From positions 1 through 64,000 of the forward strand of contig AJWJ01000033.1 in NCBI GenBank assembly GCA_000277445.1: a DNA stretch of 64,000 nt, in the 5' to 3' direction. This document shows, piece by piece, positions 12,616-23,699 of the stretch. Position 1 is the stretch's first letter. Every line of letters starts with the position of its first letter. The notes under the pieces were generated by a model. It saw only the letters and a list, made by a program, of their open reading frames with translations. It had not been told where the DNA came from and did no database searches. Source of the stretch: Polysphondylium violaceum (taxonomy: Eukaryota > Evosea > Eumycetozoa > Dictyosteliales > Dictyosteliaceae). Position numbers and translations under genes: made by a program.

Positions 12616-14871
12616 TTATTTTGGTAATAAACCAATTACGCCCAATTTATTTAAATCTAATAGAGTGGTTAAAAGATTTTTGATTTGTTTATCACTGAAT
12701 CCTTGTTCTTGGATAAATTGGTCCAATGAAATACCATTTCTATGTTTTAATAAATTATTCCAGATTGATTCCCATTCCTTGGATATTTCCAAAGTATATA
12801 CTTCACCTTCAAACATACCAACAAACATAAGGAATTGTTCTTGTTGTTGATCATTTTCATTTGCATTTGTTATCAATTTTATCAATTGATCATTCAATTC
12901 TTTAACTTGTCTTTCATAGAGCTTTTTATTCTTGTTGAAAATAGCCATCTCTTGAATTTTAGCGTCTATATCTTCGGAAAAGGTTTTATGTAATTCCAAG
13001 AGATGATGATTTGATGTTTTGTATAGCTGATAGCTTGGTGAGGGTATGATTATAAATTGATCAGTTTCATTTGGCTGTAAAACCTGGTCCAGCTCAATGG
13101 ATAGTTCACCAATCCAATCATCATTGCCATCATCGTTTTCCATTAATTGTAAAATTTTTTCTTCCAATTCAATAATTTGTTTAAATAGAGGTGGTAATTG
13201 GATTTGGTTGATTAAATATTCTTGGAATCTAGTGCTAATCAATGATCTATTAAACATATACTTTGACAGAGAGAAATCTTTAAACAATGAGTCCAAATCA
13301 TTAAATTTAGACAACTGATTGGGCATTAGTTTGTGTTGAATAATAAAATCCAATAATCCAATTGTAGAGGACACACTCGAGTATAGACCATCTTTAATTT
13401 GATCAATTGAGGTTGTATTGTTTACTATATTTGAATTACTAGCGATACCATTTTCCAATATATTTGAATTTAAATATTTTTTAACTTCAACAAAATATTC
13501 ATCACTCGATTTCTTGGACAAGGTTTTGATGAGGTGGCCAAGTCTTCTTGTATCTGTTTCTTGATGTTTTTCAGGTTCTGGACAGGTGCCATAATAGTTG
13601 TAGACCAAGTATTGACGTAATGCTTCTCTATGAATTAAATCCAATTTAAATTTCTGTTCTTTTTCTTGTTGATTATTTACATTTAATGAAATATCTTTAA
13701 ATAGTAATTGGTCAAATAAATCTAGTATATATTGTTGATATTTATCAATGTCATTAAAGTAATCTTGATTCACTTTGAATGATTGAAATACATTGTTAAA
13801 TGGTGTTGAAAGTAATCTTGAAGTATGTTGTTTGATATAATTGAGTATATCAATATTTGATTGTTGAATAATATCATTTGAGATTAAATTTGTTGTTTGC
13901 AGTTGTTGAATCTCTTGTCCATTTAACAATTTAATAATATCCATATTTGATAGATTTAATTCATTTTCAAAGAATGTAATTGAATTTTTCAATAGTGGTG
14001 ATAATTGATTGTTGTCAATGTGTTGGTTATTTTCAATGGTATAGAGATTGTTTAATATATTATTTGATAGTAGTGCTAGTGATTGACTGATTTTGGTACC
14101 TTTAAACATCTCCCATTTACCTGCATTTTCATTGTAATAAAACTTTGATAAGCGTTGAATGATTTGATGATTTACACTTGATATTGGTTCATTGGGATTA
14201 TAGGATGCATATAGATCGTCAAATAAATAGTTTATAGATTCCTGTATTGATAATCTGCCCAAACTCCATTGGGTAGCTTCCTCCATCACTTGATCAAAAT
14301 GTTGTTGTTCCTGTTTTTGTTCCATTTGAATCTGTAATTCTCTTTCAAGTGATATTGATTTCTTTTTGTTACTATCTACATTGTTGCTATCTTTTTTATT
14401 CTGTTGCTGTTGTTTTTTTAATTCATTCTCCAATTCTTGTTTGTTGATTTTCTCTATTAAATCTATACGTTTCTGTCTTTCATAATCGTCTCTAGGAGTG
14501 ATGTGTCTTCTTGTTTCTTGATGATAGAATGACACGCCTTGATTTGAAGCCACGATTGCAGATCTTAGTGAAAAAGGTGACATTTGAATGATTTCATCTC
14601 TAGGTAGATTGATACTTTTCGACAGTTGATTTACAATATCTGGGTTGTCTGCCAATGTTTTCTTTGTATCATTTGTAAACTCTCTAATCAGTTGTACAAT
14701 TTCATTGTCTTTTAAATGCTTTATATCATCTCTACTTGTTTGTATTCCTTTAAAAACAACTTTACTACTTCCACTGTAGGATCTACGCAAACAACTAGAC
14801 TTTACTGCACAGCAATGATTTATATAAATAGTACTATTGTTAAAATTTTTTTTAATCAGATATTTAAACAT
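12616..14871 (-). CDS. Unknown 751-aa protein, probably mitochondrial
   Basis: A single uninterrupted exon starting at the ATG at 14871. The N terminus (MFKYLIKKNFNNSTIYINHCC...CLRRSYSG) is basic, hydroxylated and free of acidic residues, with RRSYS resembling a mitochondrial presequence cleavage site. The rest is mainly helical and hydrophilic. A charged Lys/Glu/Gln-rich segment lies at about 140-185 (likely coiled coil), and a compact C terminus (SLDQFIQEQGFSDKQIKNLL...GVIGLLPK) could be a small helical or winged-helix unit. I recognise no catalytic motif or family. Codon use matches neighbours, so it is a genuine gene. The GTG at 14889 upstream is not the start. Confidence 0.8.
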   Translation of the reverse strand: MFKYLIKKNFNNSTIYINHCCAVKSSCLRRSYSGSSKVVFKGIQTSRDDIKHLKDNEIVQLIREFTNDTKKTLADNPDIVNQLSKSINLPRDEIIQMSPFSLRSAIVASNQGVSFYHQETRRHITPRDDYERQKRIDLIEKINKQELENELKKQQQQNKKDSNNVDSNKKKSISLERELQIQMEQKQEQQHFDQVMEEATQWSLGRLSIQESINYLFDDLYASYNPNEPISSVNHQIIQRLSKFYYNENAGKWEMFKGTKISQSLALLSNNILNNLYTIENNQHIDNNQLSPLLKNSITFFENELNLSNMDIIKLLNGQEIQQLQTTNLISNDIIQQSNIDILNYIKQHTSRLLSTPFNNVFQSFKVNQDYFNDIDKYQQYILDLFDQLLFKDISLNVNNQQEKEQKFKLDLIHREALRQYLVYNYYGTCPEPEKHQETDTRRLGHLIKTLSKKSSDEYFVEVKKYLNSNILENGIASNSNIVNNTTSIDQIKDGLYSSVSSTIGLLDFIIQHKLMPNQLSKFNDLDSLFKDFSLSKYMFNRSLISTRFQEYLINQIQLPPLFKQIIELEEKILQLMENDDGNDDWIGELSIELDQVLQPNETDQFIIIPSPSYQLYKTSNHHLLELHKTFSEDIDAKIQEMAIFNKNKKLYERQVKELNDQLIKLITNANENDQQQEQFLMFVGMFEGEVYTLEISKEWESIWNNLLKHRNGISLDQFIQEQGFSDKQIKNLLTTLLDLNKLGVIGLLPK

Positions 14872-15093
14872 AGTGGCAATCACGATCACAAAAGTCGACT
14901 TTTATGTAAAAAAATGCCAATGATTTTTTTATTTTTTTAAATTGGCAATTTAATACATTTACTTAATAAAAAAAAAAATAAATTATAGGGTCGTTGATTT
15001 AACAATTAATTTTAGGTGTAAAGGTTAGTTTAATGTATTACAGGTTGATCAACTTATAGAAATGTGTGCATAAAACTGAACATAATTAAATTT

Positions 15094-15133
15094 GGTGATA
15101 AACCATAGGTACTAGGCTCTATGGTTTATCACC
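15094..15133. repeat. Perfect 15-bp inverted repeat, 10-nt loop
   Basis: GGTGATAAACCATAG (15094-15108) is matched exactly by its reverse complement CTATGGTTTATCACC (15119-15133). It may be a structured RNA, a foldback element remnant or a regulatory hairpin. It is between divergently transcribed genes (12616-14871 minus, 15601 plus), so it is not a shared terminator. Confidence 0.7.
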
Positions 15134-15355
15134 AGTGACAACTTGGTCATCCTTTATGGAATAGACTGGTCCATAACCTTTATATACACTTCAGGCAGAA
15201 GGTGGAACCAATACAATTTGAGATAAAACTAATTGTGTTTGATTTTATATGGAGTTATGGGCATGAACAACTGATTATCATACATGCTCCTGATTAAAAA
15301 AATGTTTGTTTATACAATCAACTATTAATGTGAAGTCTAAATACTTATTTCTTCC

Positions 15356-15387
15356 TCCTCAATCATATTTCCTGATATGATTGAGGA
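15356..15387. repeat. Perfect 13-bp inverted repeat with TTCCTG loop
   Basis: TCCTCAATCATAT (15356-15368) and ATATGATTGAGGA (15375-15387) are exact reverse complements around the 6-base loop TTCCTG. The word TTCCTGAT recurs at intergenic repeats near 23870 and 54974. Confidence 0.7.
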
Positions 15388-15600
15388 AAAACAAAAGAGA
15401 GTTGAGACCTTCAACAGATAGATTGTGCATATAGAAAAACAATGTATTACATCTAATAAACACAACCTTTAGGCTGACTTATTCTGAGAAAAAATTAATT
15501 ATAGGAAAAACTTAAAAATAAAAATTAAAAAAAAAAAGCTGGGGGAAGAAGCTTAAAACCAAATATTTTCATTTAGTTTTGTTGTTGTTTTTCAGCACCA

Positions 15601-17520
15601 ATGATGGATTACTCTTTCTACAAGTTAGTGTTTAATAACAAATTTCTTTCTACAAAGATATTCCTAATCATACATCAATCACAGAGATATCGAAAGAGTC
15701 TAAGATATCATGATATCGTTGATATTGGATGGATGTATGTGAATAATCATTTCAATCTACTCAAGGACAAATTGCAGAGAAATATACCATTGAATATAAG
15801 TAGTAGTTGGAACGTTGAAAATGTGCTTTCAAATATGGCTAACACACATCCAGAGATATTTGTTCAATTGTTTGAATCAAATAGATTCAAGTATGGTACA
15901 CTTGTCGTTGGTGGAGCTCTCAAATCTACAAGGAATGTAGGAGTGTTAAAGTATTTGGAGGCAAGAGGGTATGGTGTGGAAACAGTGAGTCAGGAAACTA
16001 CTGGAGGTGCTGAGCAAGTACCTCAGAACACTGATCCTCTAGAATATGATAGTGTCCCTGGAGAGGATATGTTTTCACAGATCATAAAGGATTTACATTC
16101 ATGTATTGGTAAAGATGAAGAGCACTTTATCAATATATGGAATAAAAATGAAAGTAGAATTACAATTTTAAACGACAAGATCTATTTCATTAAATCTGAT
16201 GATCCGGTGATAGGACCGGATATAGTGGATATTGGTCCTCACATGTTTTCAGTGATATCTCGACTACGTAAGCCTTTAAAGTTGATACACTTTCTTGTTT
16301 CACAGGGATTGGATGACTTTGATCATATAGATTCAAGAACAAAGAGCATGATATGTCGATCAACTCTGGAGAAACATATCCAACTTATAAACCAACAAGA
16401 TCGTAATCTAATCCTGAGAATGACTGCCGGGGATTCAGACTTTAAGTATTTGGTTTTGATGAAATATGGTGAAGCTGATTCTGAAAGTTTTGCCTTTTTC
16501 TATGAAAAGATGAAGCTAGGTCTCGACTATTACGAAAGGGACCATCTACATGTTGGTGCTAAAAGGCAGATATTTGTTTATGAATCAATAAAGTCTATGG
16601 GGTCTGGATATTCAAGCGACGACAATGATGATGACTCCATCTACTCTGATGAATATAGACCCTTGTTGGTGTACTATAGCAAAAAGATTGATGGCTTTCC
16701 GGAGAGACTAAAGAAAAGTGAATGCTCAAGGATATTGGTTTCTTTAATCGAGGTGAACAATTTTGTTGCATTTAAATATCTATTTACCAAATACAGATTT
16801 CCTACGGTGGCCTATAGATATATCTATGAAGAGTTGTCAAAATGTACAAATCCGATATTTATCGATTACATGTGGAAAAATAGACAATCATGTTTTATTG
16901 AAACCTCGACACCCGCGGAAATCAATACATTCTTTACCACTGTTTTTAATTATGCATCTGCCAATCGAAATATGGCACTACTAGAATACTTGGCCAAAAA
17001 TAATTGTTTTGACAAAACTGATACTAAAAATGTTACTCAAGAGCCTTATTTCATATGTACAGAGCCTATATTTCCTCGATATGATTTTGATGTATAAATG
17101 CATTTTATTGACAACAAATTCTTTGAATCTGTTGATCCCTATGTAAACTATTTACTCGATTCCCATTCAGAATGTTTTTGTCCATTAGTTGAATATCTTT
17201 ATAGAAATCAAAATAAGTTTAAAACAAAAATACCCTCATTTCAATCCATATTCGATCAATTGGTGCCCAAAGTTAGGGATTACCATAGCACAACCAATCT
17301 AAAACGTAATGATTTATTAGCTGCCATGGTCCGTAGAAATGAATGTCAATTGAATGATAGTCATTACCATCATCTTGTTCAATTTCATGATGGATTAACT
17401 TTATTTGATCGTTTACCAAATTCAATATTTGTATCAGATACATACAAACCACCCCCAGCACCCCCATCACCACCAACACACAGCTCAAAGGAAAGACCTC
17501 TTAAAAAACAAAAAAAATAA
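15601..17520 (+). pseudogene. Ankyrin-type dictyostelid multigene-family protein, split by in-frame stop
   Basis: The N terminus (MMDYSFYKLVFNNKFLSTKIF...RYHDIVDIGWMYVNNHFNLLKDKL) has the form of the large ankyrin-repeat-like family expanded in group 1-3 dictyostelids: F-N-N-K at the start, then a W-M-x-x-N-x-H-x-x-L-L-K-x-K-L helix pair. The frame runs 498 codons to TAA at 17095-17097. The very next codon is ATG, and the same frame stays open for 140 more residues with the same style of sequence (FESVDPYVNYLLDSHSE...) and a Pro-rich, basic C-terminal tail. No intron with consensus ends removes the stop in frame. The gene is therefore most simply one ~640-residue family member with a recent nonsense change (or a base-call error), or two cistrons. 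Function unknown. Confidence 0.6.
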
Positions 17521-17668
17521 AATCAACTATATTATATTACATTTAAACCCAAACATTGGAAAACTCTTTTCATGAAACTCTTTAAAACAATTTCTATCAA
17601 TATCAACTGGTAGAGGCAATTGAGGTAATTTTTAATAATTAAAACGTGTAAAAGATAAAAAATATTAA

Positions 17669-19438
17669 TTATTTATTATTTTTAAAGAAATCAACCAATT
17701 CATGTTTATGTAAATAGAATTTAGATTGATCATCTCTTCTAATGATTTCAAATCTTGGAGAGTCATCTGATTTTTGATCTGGGATAATCATTAAATAGGG
17801 AAAGCCAATTGATTGGGCAGCACTAATTCTTTTACCAATACTATTTTTATGATCATCGGAAATTAATATTTGATTATAGAGTTGTGGTATTTCTTTTTGA
17901 AGAAGCATTGAGATTTCCTCTGCTTCTTTTAAATTCTTGTCATCAGATGCTTTGTATTTTGGAATGAGTGAAAGTTTAAATGGTGATACGTTGTATGGTA
18001 ACTTAATACCATATTCATCCATATTTGATTCAACCAAAGTGGCCAATAATCTAGAAACACCGATGCCAAAACAACCCATTTCCAAAAATTGTCTACCACT
18101 TTCACTATTGTAAAAGGCACCCAATTTTGAAGAGTATTTGGTACCCAAATAAAATATATGACCTACTTCAATACCTTTTCTAGTTTTAAGATGTGAGGAT
18201 CCATTACAATTGGATTGAATACACAAGTCGCCCAATTTAGCTTCTCTATAGTTGTTTACATGGATTGATTGAATTTGTGAAATTGAATGGCTCTCAGATA
18301 AATGGGATTTAATATTTTGATGTAAACTATCATTTACACTAGAGTCTATGAATAAACCATATGATAATTCAGAGGCATCAGTTTCTTTTTTCAACTTTTC
18401 CATTTGATTTACACCAATTTCTTGAATTGAGATTATATTTTTAAAGTGTGATTTAATACTATAAAGATTTGGTGTATCGTTTGAATTGGTGACAATAGTA
18501 CCAATGGTATTGTGGGTCTTTCCATCAACGTCGGTACTTATATGAAGAAACTGTTTTTTTAAATTATTGACATCACTCTCTTTGGTTGTGCATGTATTGC
18601 CACCGACTGCTTTTTCAATGTTTGAGTGGTAATGACAATGATCACAATAGATGAGAGTATCTTCACCAGAGTTGGTCAATACTTGAAATTCGTGAGACAT
18701 GTTGCCACCAATGTTACCAGAGTCTGCCTCTACACAGGCATAGTTTAATTTCAAACGATCAAAGATATTGTGATAGGCCTGTTTGACTTGATAGTATGTA
18801 ACACTTGCATCCTCGATGGTTTTATCAAAAGAGTACATGTCCTTCATGATAAACTCTCTGCCACGAAGTAAACCAAATCTAGGTCTCAATTCATCACGAT
18901 ACTTTTCACCGATTTGGTAGAGACGAAGAGATAGTTGTTTGGAAGAGATCGATTCGTTGGCCACCAAGTTTGTTACCACTTCTTCGTGGGTGGGGGACAA
19001 GCAGAAATCCACACCCTTACGATCGACAAACTTGATCAAATCCTTTCCTGACGACTCCCATCTACCTGTTTTCATCCACAACTCTGCGGGCAACATCTTG
19101 GGCATTGTTATCTTTTGACCATTGATTTGCTCCATTTCCTGATCAATGATTCTCGTGATACTATCAATGACCTTTAGACCCAGAGGTAAAGTAATATAGA
19201 TACCAGATGCAAGTTTTCTAATGTACCCTTCTTTTTCCAATAGTATTTGACTTTTTATCGTTTCATTGGTCTCTGCTTGATCCACATGATTGGGTGCAAA
19301 CAATGAGGTCTTGTATGTATTTTTAAATGGATTATTATTATTGATGCTGGTGTTGGTTGAATAATATCTAGATATTATCAACCCTTTTTTAATATGATTG
19401 TTTAATTTCATCATTTTTAGATTAATCAAACTGATCAT
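17669..19438 (-). CDS. mproS: Prolyl-tRNA synthetase, mitochondrial (bacterial type)
   Basis: A single exon of 589 residues from the ATG at 19438, with a mitochondrial presequence (MISLINLKMMKLNNHIKKGLIISRYYSTN). Class II synthetase motifs are in order: motif 1 around GLKVIDSITRIIDQEM, motif 2 in YRDELRPRFGLLRGREFIMKDMYSFD, and motif 3 in EMGCFGIGVSRLLATLVE. A bacterial-type insertion lies between motifs 2 and 3, with CDHCHYHSN, and the anticodon-binding domain is C-terminal. It charges tRNA-Pro in the mitochondrial matrix. It is divergently transcribed from the ICT1-type gene. The TTG-led extension to 19483 is not used. Confidence 0.93.
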   Translation of the reverse strand: MISLINLKMMKLNNHIKKGLIISRYYSTNTSINNNNPFKNTYKTSLFAPNHVDQAETNETIKSQILLEKEGYIRKLASGIYITLPLGLKVIDSITRIIDQEMEQINGQKITMPKMLPAELWMKTGRWESSGKDLIKFVDRKGVDFCLSPTHEEVVTNLVANESISSKQLSLRLYQIGEKYRDELRPRFGLLRGREFIMKDMYSFDKTIEDASVTYYQVKQAYHNIFDRLKLNYACVEADSGNIGGNMSHEFQVLTNSGEDTLIYCDHCHYHSNIEKAVGGNTCTTKESDVNNLKKQFLHISTDVDGKTHNTIGTIVTNSNDTPNLYSIKSHFKNIISIQEIGVNQMEKLKKETDASELSYGLFIDSSVNDSLHQNIKSHLSESHSISQIQSIHVNNYREAKLGDLCIQSNCNGSSHLKTRKGIEVGHIFYLGTKYSSKLGAFYNSESGRQFLEMGCFGIGVSRLLATLVESNMDEYGIKLPYNVSPFKLSLIPKYKASDDKNLKEAEEISMLLQKEIPQLYNQILISDDHKNSIGKRISAAQSIGFPYLMIIPDQKSDDSPRFEIIRRDDQSKFYLHKHELVDFFKNNK

Positions 19439-19786
19439 ATTTTTTTTTCGTAAAATTTGGCAGAATTTGCTCCGCACAAACAATAAAAAAGCGAGGGAGG
19501 TCTTTTTTTTTTTTTTTTCTTTTTCATTGTAAATTAAATTCGTTGCATAATCATGATCGCCTTATGAAGATGTAAACTATAATCTTTGAAATAAATTTGA
19601 CGCTATATTAAGTCCAATAATACAAGACTTCGTATAAGATATGATTATACTATGTATTGTATGATTGGATCTACTAGAGCATCATATTTGATATCATTTC
19701 AATGATTTTTCTCATTGTTCAGGCGCCATACAAAACAAATATTTGTTTTGAAAAAAAAAAAAAATAATATTATTTTCATTAACACA
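19439..19786. promoter_or_regulatory. Divergent promoter region of mproS and the ICT1-type gene
   Basis: The 348 bases between two head-to-head start codons of mitochondrial-translation genes. A T-run lies at about 19501-19520 and a second A-run at 19751-19764. There is room for shared control, but I see no specific site. Confidence 0.5.
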
Positions 19787-20518
19787 ATGTTTAGAAATAT
19801 TTTACAAGTAACAAATAGATATATTATTAATGATATCTTGAATATAAGGGGACTACAATTACAGCAACATATTCAATATAGTTTATTGAATCAGTGTTTT
19901 AATAGTAGTAATCCGAGTAATGTAGCATTTTACTCGAAATCAAATCATTCTATTATTAAAAGAGAAGTTAGGAAGGCGAGAGAACAAATCTATTTAGAAG
20001 ATCCTGAAAATTATTATCAACCAGAGAAAATACAGATACCACATGAAAAGATTGATCTTCAATTCTCGAGATCAAGCGGGGCTGGTGGTCAAAATGTAAA
20101 TAAAGTAAACACAAAAGCAGAGATTAGATTTCATTTAGATAAAGCTGATTGGTTACCAAACTATGTTAAAGATAATATAAAGGTTTGTTTGTCATTCTCT
20201 TTATTATTATTTCGTTTGTATATACCTTTACTAACAAACAAACAAATAATCATATAGAAAGATTATAAAAGATATATAAATAATGAAAATGAATTTGTAT
20301 TGACTTCAGAGAAACACAGATATCAGCATGCAAATATTAAAGAAGCATTTGATAAATTAGAAGAAATTGTAGATCAAGCCTCTTTTATTCCCAAAGAGAG
20401 AATTGCCACTGAAATACCTCAGTATGCCATTGAAAAAAGATTAAAAGATAAAGCTGCTAGAAAACAAACGAAACAAGGGAGACAAAAACAATCTATGAGT
20501 AAATACTTTGATGATTGA
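19787..20518 (+). CDS. mrpl58: Mitochondrial peptidyl-tRNA hydrolase ICT1/MRPL58-type (GGQ release factor)
   Basis: Exons 19787-20182 and 20258-20518 give 218 residues. The core LQFSRSSGAGGQNVNKVNTKAEIRFHL carries the catalytic GGQ (residues 100-102) of class I release factors. The short form without codon-recognition domain, and the C-terminal basic tail (KRLKDKAARKQTKQGRQKQSMSKYFDD), match ICT1/ArfB. These hydrolyse peptidyl-tRNA on stalled mitochondrial ribosomes; human ICT1 is also ribosomal subunit mL62. The ATG at 19787 (MFRNILQVTNRY) starts a mitochondrial presequence; the ORF extension to 19715 crosses an A-run and is unlikely. The intron (GTTTGT...TATAG) lies just after the GGQ domain. 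Confidence 0.9.
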
Positions 20519-20716
20519 TCGATAATAAACCCTTTAAACAATATGATATTGCACTACTATTATTATTATTGTTTGTTTGTAAAATAGAAACAATCTATAT
20601 TTATTTCTTATTTCTTTTTTAATATATATCTACAAAGTTGAAAATATCGTCGATCGTTTTCTTTGTTGTTCTGTTGCACCTGTTGTTATTACTATACTAT
20701 TTAAAATGATGATGGT

Positions 20717-21178
20717 TTATAAACCTCTACCTTTAGTTAACTTCATAATGTTGTTGAAAGCTTTGATTTCCTTTTTAGAGATTTGTTTGTAATAACGAGC
20801 ACCAGCTTCAGCTGATAAAATAGGTACACCTTTAGAACTTGGTAATTGTGGATCCAAGGTACCATCTAATAACCAAGCTGGATATTCAGAGTCTTTATCT
20901 CCTGGTAAGGTGCATTTGAAAAGACTTGGTGCCATCTTTTCAAACTTTAATGGTTCATTACCTCTATCTATAATCATTATTATTACTATTGTTAACATCT
21001 GTCATTGATTACTGTTCCCCTATCCAATCTATATGTAAAGATCATTACCGAATCTCTTCTTTTTAACAGCGGCACCCTTCTTTTTACCGGCGGCAGGGGC
21101 AGCTGGTGCTTTAGCTCTAGTTAAAAACTTTGAAACTTGAAATGTTAATGTTGTGTTTCTAGTGAGAAAAGAAAACAT
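20717..21178 (-). CDS. mrpl54: Mitochondrial large ribosomal subunit protein mL54
   Basis: Exons 21178-21049 and 20967-20717 encode 126 residues. A basic N terminus serves as presequence (MFSFLTRNTTLTFQVSKFLTRAKA), followed by an Ala/Lys linker. The conserved mL54 core is CTLPGDKDSEYPAWLLDGTLDP, matching the YPxWL-x-L-x-P pattern of the yeast MRPL37/human MRPL54 family. A basic C terminus KLTKGRGL follows. The intron splits codon D (G|AT). Its 3' end converges with the ICT1-type gene 200 bases away. Confidence 0.85.
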
Positions 21179-21356
21179 TGTATATAATGATTGATTATTG
21201 TTCAAAGTAATAATTAATGATCTGAAAAATTGATCAAAAAAAAAACGAAAATTTTGATAAAAAAAAAAAAAAAAAAAAAAAAAAAAGAAAAAGACGAAAG
21301 ACATATTTCATTGCATATGAAATCTGATCTTGATCTGTTTTATTGTTGTTATTCAA

Positions 21357-23392
21357 CTAAACTATATTGTAATTCTTTTTTAAAATTGAAATAATATGAT
21401 TCACTAGATAGTCATCTTTATGTGACCAATTCAAGTGTAGTGAACTTTCTTTTTTAAATAGAGACAATGATTTGATTTTAATATTAAATTCACCATTGCT
21501 GTTGTTGTTGTTGTCATTTAATGTTAAATCTATTGGTACACCAATTGGCAAACAACTTTGAATTTGGTAATGTAAAATAGATACATCCAGCTTACTATGG
21601 TTGATACCGAGATTTAGTTGTAAATTATAATTCATTTCAATTTCTTTGAGATCCAATTCATTTGACACCTCTTTGAGATCAATGAGCTTCAATGCTTCGT
21701 CTCCTTTTGATACTATTAATCCTTGTATAGGTATTGATGTTATTGGTCCTTTAGATTTCTTTTTCATATTTAAATTGTTATTATTGCTGTTATCATATTC
21801 ATCGTCATCATCTTGGTCATAATCTTGATCATCATTTGTTAATAATAGATTACCATTACTGTTACTACTGTTATTTGTAAAGGAAGAGTAATTTAAAATT
21901 TGTCTTTTCAAGAGATTTAGAGATATATCGATAGGGACTGGTTTTAAGGTATCAATGGTAACAGTGACACCATTGGCGGGATAGTAGCAATTGATACCAA
22001 ACTCTTTGATAATCTTTTGTGACAGGAATCCCATTTTATCCTTTTCACCATGAACTAGTAATACATTTCTTGGGTTTGACATTTTGATCAATTGCAAGAT
22101 ACCCTTGGCATCGGCGTGAGCAGAAAAGGAGAGATTGTGGATCTTGCACTTGACCTCCAAGGTGGTCTTTTTGTCAATCTCTACGATTTGACTTGTACCT
22201 GGATTGGTGTTGGATAGTAGCTTGTTTCCAACGGTACCGACGACACAGTAGCCTGGAATGATGACCATATTCAATTCATTAGGGGCCCATTTCTTAAACA
22301 CCTCTAACGAGGCTCCGGCATGAAGCATACCGGGTGTTGCAAAGAGCACCATGGGGCCTGGCGCATCAACCATGTGATTGGGGAATGGTTTGATGTGTTT
22401 AAAGTCAAACATGTTTCTAGAGACAAACGTTTGCTTTATCTTTTGATTGGTCCAATTGATAAACAACTTGTAATAGAAATTGGCCTTTTCTGCAAGGCCC
22501 GCGGAAAAGAATATAGGCACATGACTGAGGTTCATCTGCTCCCAATACGAATCGATCAGAATACACAACTCTTGCACACGACCCAACGCAAACACAGGGA
22601 TCAGGACCTTGCCTCCCTTTTCGACACACTCGTGCACACGTTTAAGGAAATCACGTTCCCTACCACGCTTAGAGTCACGGATGGTGGTCGCATAGGTTGT
22701 CTCAGTGATGAGGAGGTCAGGCTTGACTTGATCGATCCAAGCACTGCCCAAGTGTCTGTCGGGTGTCATATTGTAGTCACCCGTATAGACGACACTCTCA
22801 TCACCAACCTTTACATAAAACATTGCGGCACCCAAGACATGTCCGGCATAGTATGCCTTGATCGACAGTTCATCGTCTACCTTTATAGTCTGGTGCAGAT
22901 TGATGGGTATTACCTTTTTCATGCAATCTTTAATCATCTGTGGGGTGAAAAAGTTTGTCTCGCCCTTTCTCTCTACGGTAATCTTTCTGTAATCTTCCAA
23001 CAAAATTGGACATATAGCCTTTGTTGGCAATGTCATATAAATGGGTCCATTATAACCACACATTTCTGAAAAATAGGGTAATGCACCACAATGATCTAAA
23101 TGACTAATTATGTGTGTGGGTGTATGTCTATATTAGTATTACTTGGCATCCTTTTTTACCCACTCTATCTCTTTTCTATAAATATTTACAAATGAGTAAT
23201 AATAACACAATCTATAACCTTTGTAAATTGTTTTGTCTTTGATATAAAAGAGAAATCGGGAAATCTTCTTTCATCATGATAACCCATATGCATACCACAA
23301 TCAAACATAATGGTTTTATTTCCAATTGTAACAATAACACAACTTCTTCCTACATCTTGTCCTGCACCAAGCGGAATGATCTTTAGTGTCAT
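21357..23392 (-). CDS. ints11: Integrator complex subunit 11 (endonuclease)
   Basis: Exons 23392-23190 and 23103-21357 give 649 residues (human about 600). It is a metallo-beta-lactamase/beta-CASP RNA endonuclease, the catalytic subunit of Integrator, which cleaves snRNA and paused nascent transcripts in the nucleus. The intron interrupts the metal site: joined, it reads [20 protein letters not shown], so the HxHxDH motif is complete (H67, H69, D71, H72). [48 protein letters not shown] and [11 protein letters not shown] cover the remaining metal and beta-CASP motifs. The C-terminal third has an Asn/Asp-rich insert (about residues 480-520) before the Ints9-binding region. Confidence 0.95.
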
Positions 23393-23563
23393 TGTTGCAT
23401 AAATATAAATGATTTAAATTAATGTTTTTTTTCATGTTTATGTTTTTTTTAATTTTTTTTTTAAATTATTTGATAAGATTTGGTTTCTTTGTCTAACTCC
23501 TCCTTGTACCAAGATCTGATACTTTTGAAGTATTTCTTTATTGAGATATGTAGAACTCTGTGC

Positions 23564-23611
23564 AAAATAAAGTTTACATATTACTTTAAACTAGTGTGTA
23601 AACTTTATTTT
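23564..23611. repeat. Perfect 15-bp inverted repeat
   Basis: AAAATAAAGTTTACA (23564-23578) pairs exactly with TGTAAACTTTATTTT (23597-23611) around an 18-base loop. It sits 90 bases from the larger foldback and may belong to the same element. Confidence 0.7.
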
Positions 23612-23699
23612 CCATAGACTCCACATATCGCAATAATGAAATAGATAATAATGAAGTACTATTGTCTGATCATTCGGTTTTTGATATACCCCAGACGTT

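Larger units (their letters stand above)
14872..15600. other. Intergenic region rich in inverted repeats
   Basis: Less A/T-monotonous than other gaps. Two hairpins are listed separately (15094-15133, 15356-15387). A 10-bp palindrome GTTGATCAAC lies at 15043-15052, and TTATGGA/TCCATAA can pair near 15155-15178. A TTTTTCAG word just before 15597 could be a leader-intron acceptor for the downstream ankyrin-family gene. Confidence 0.5.
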
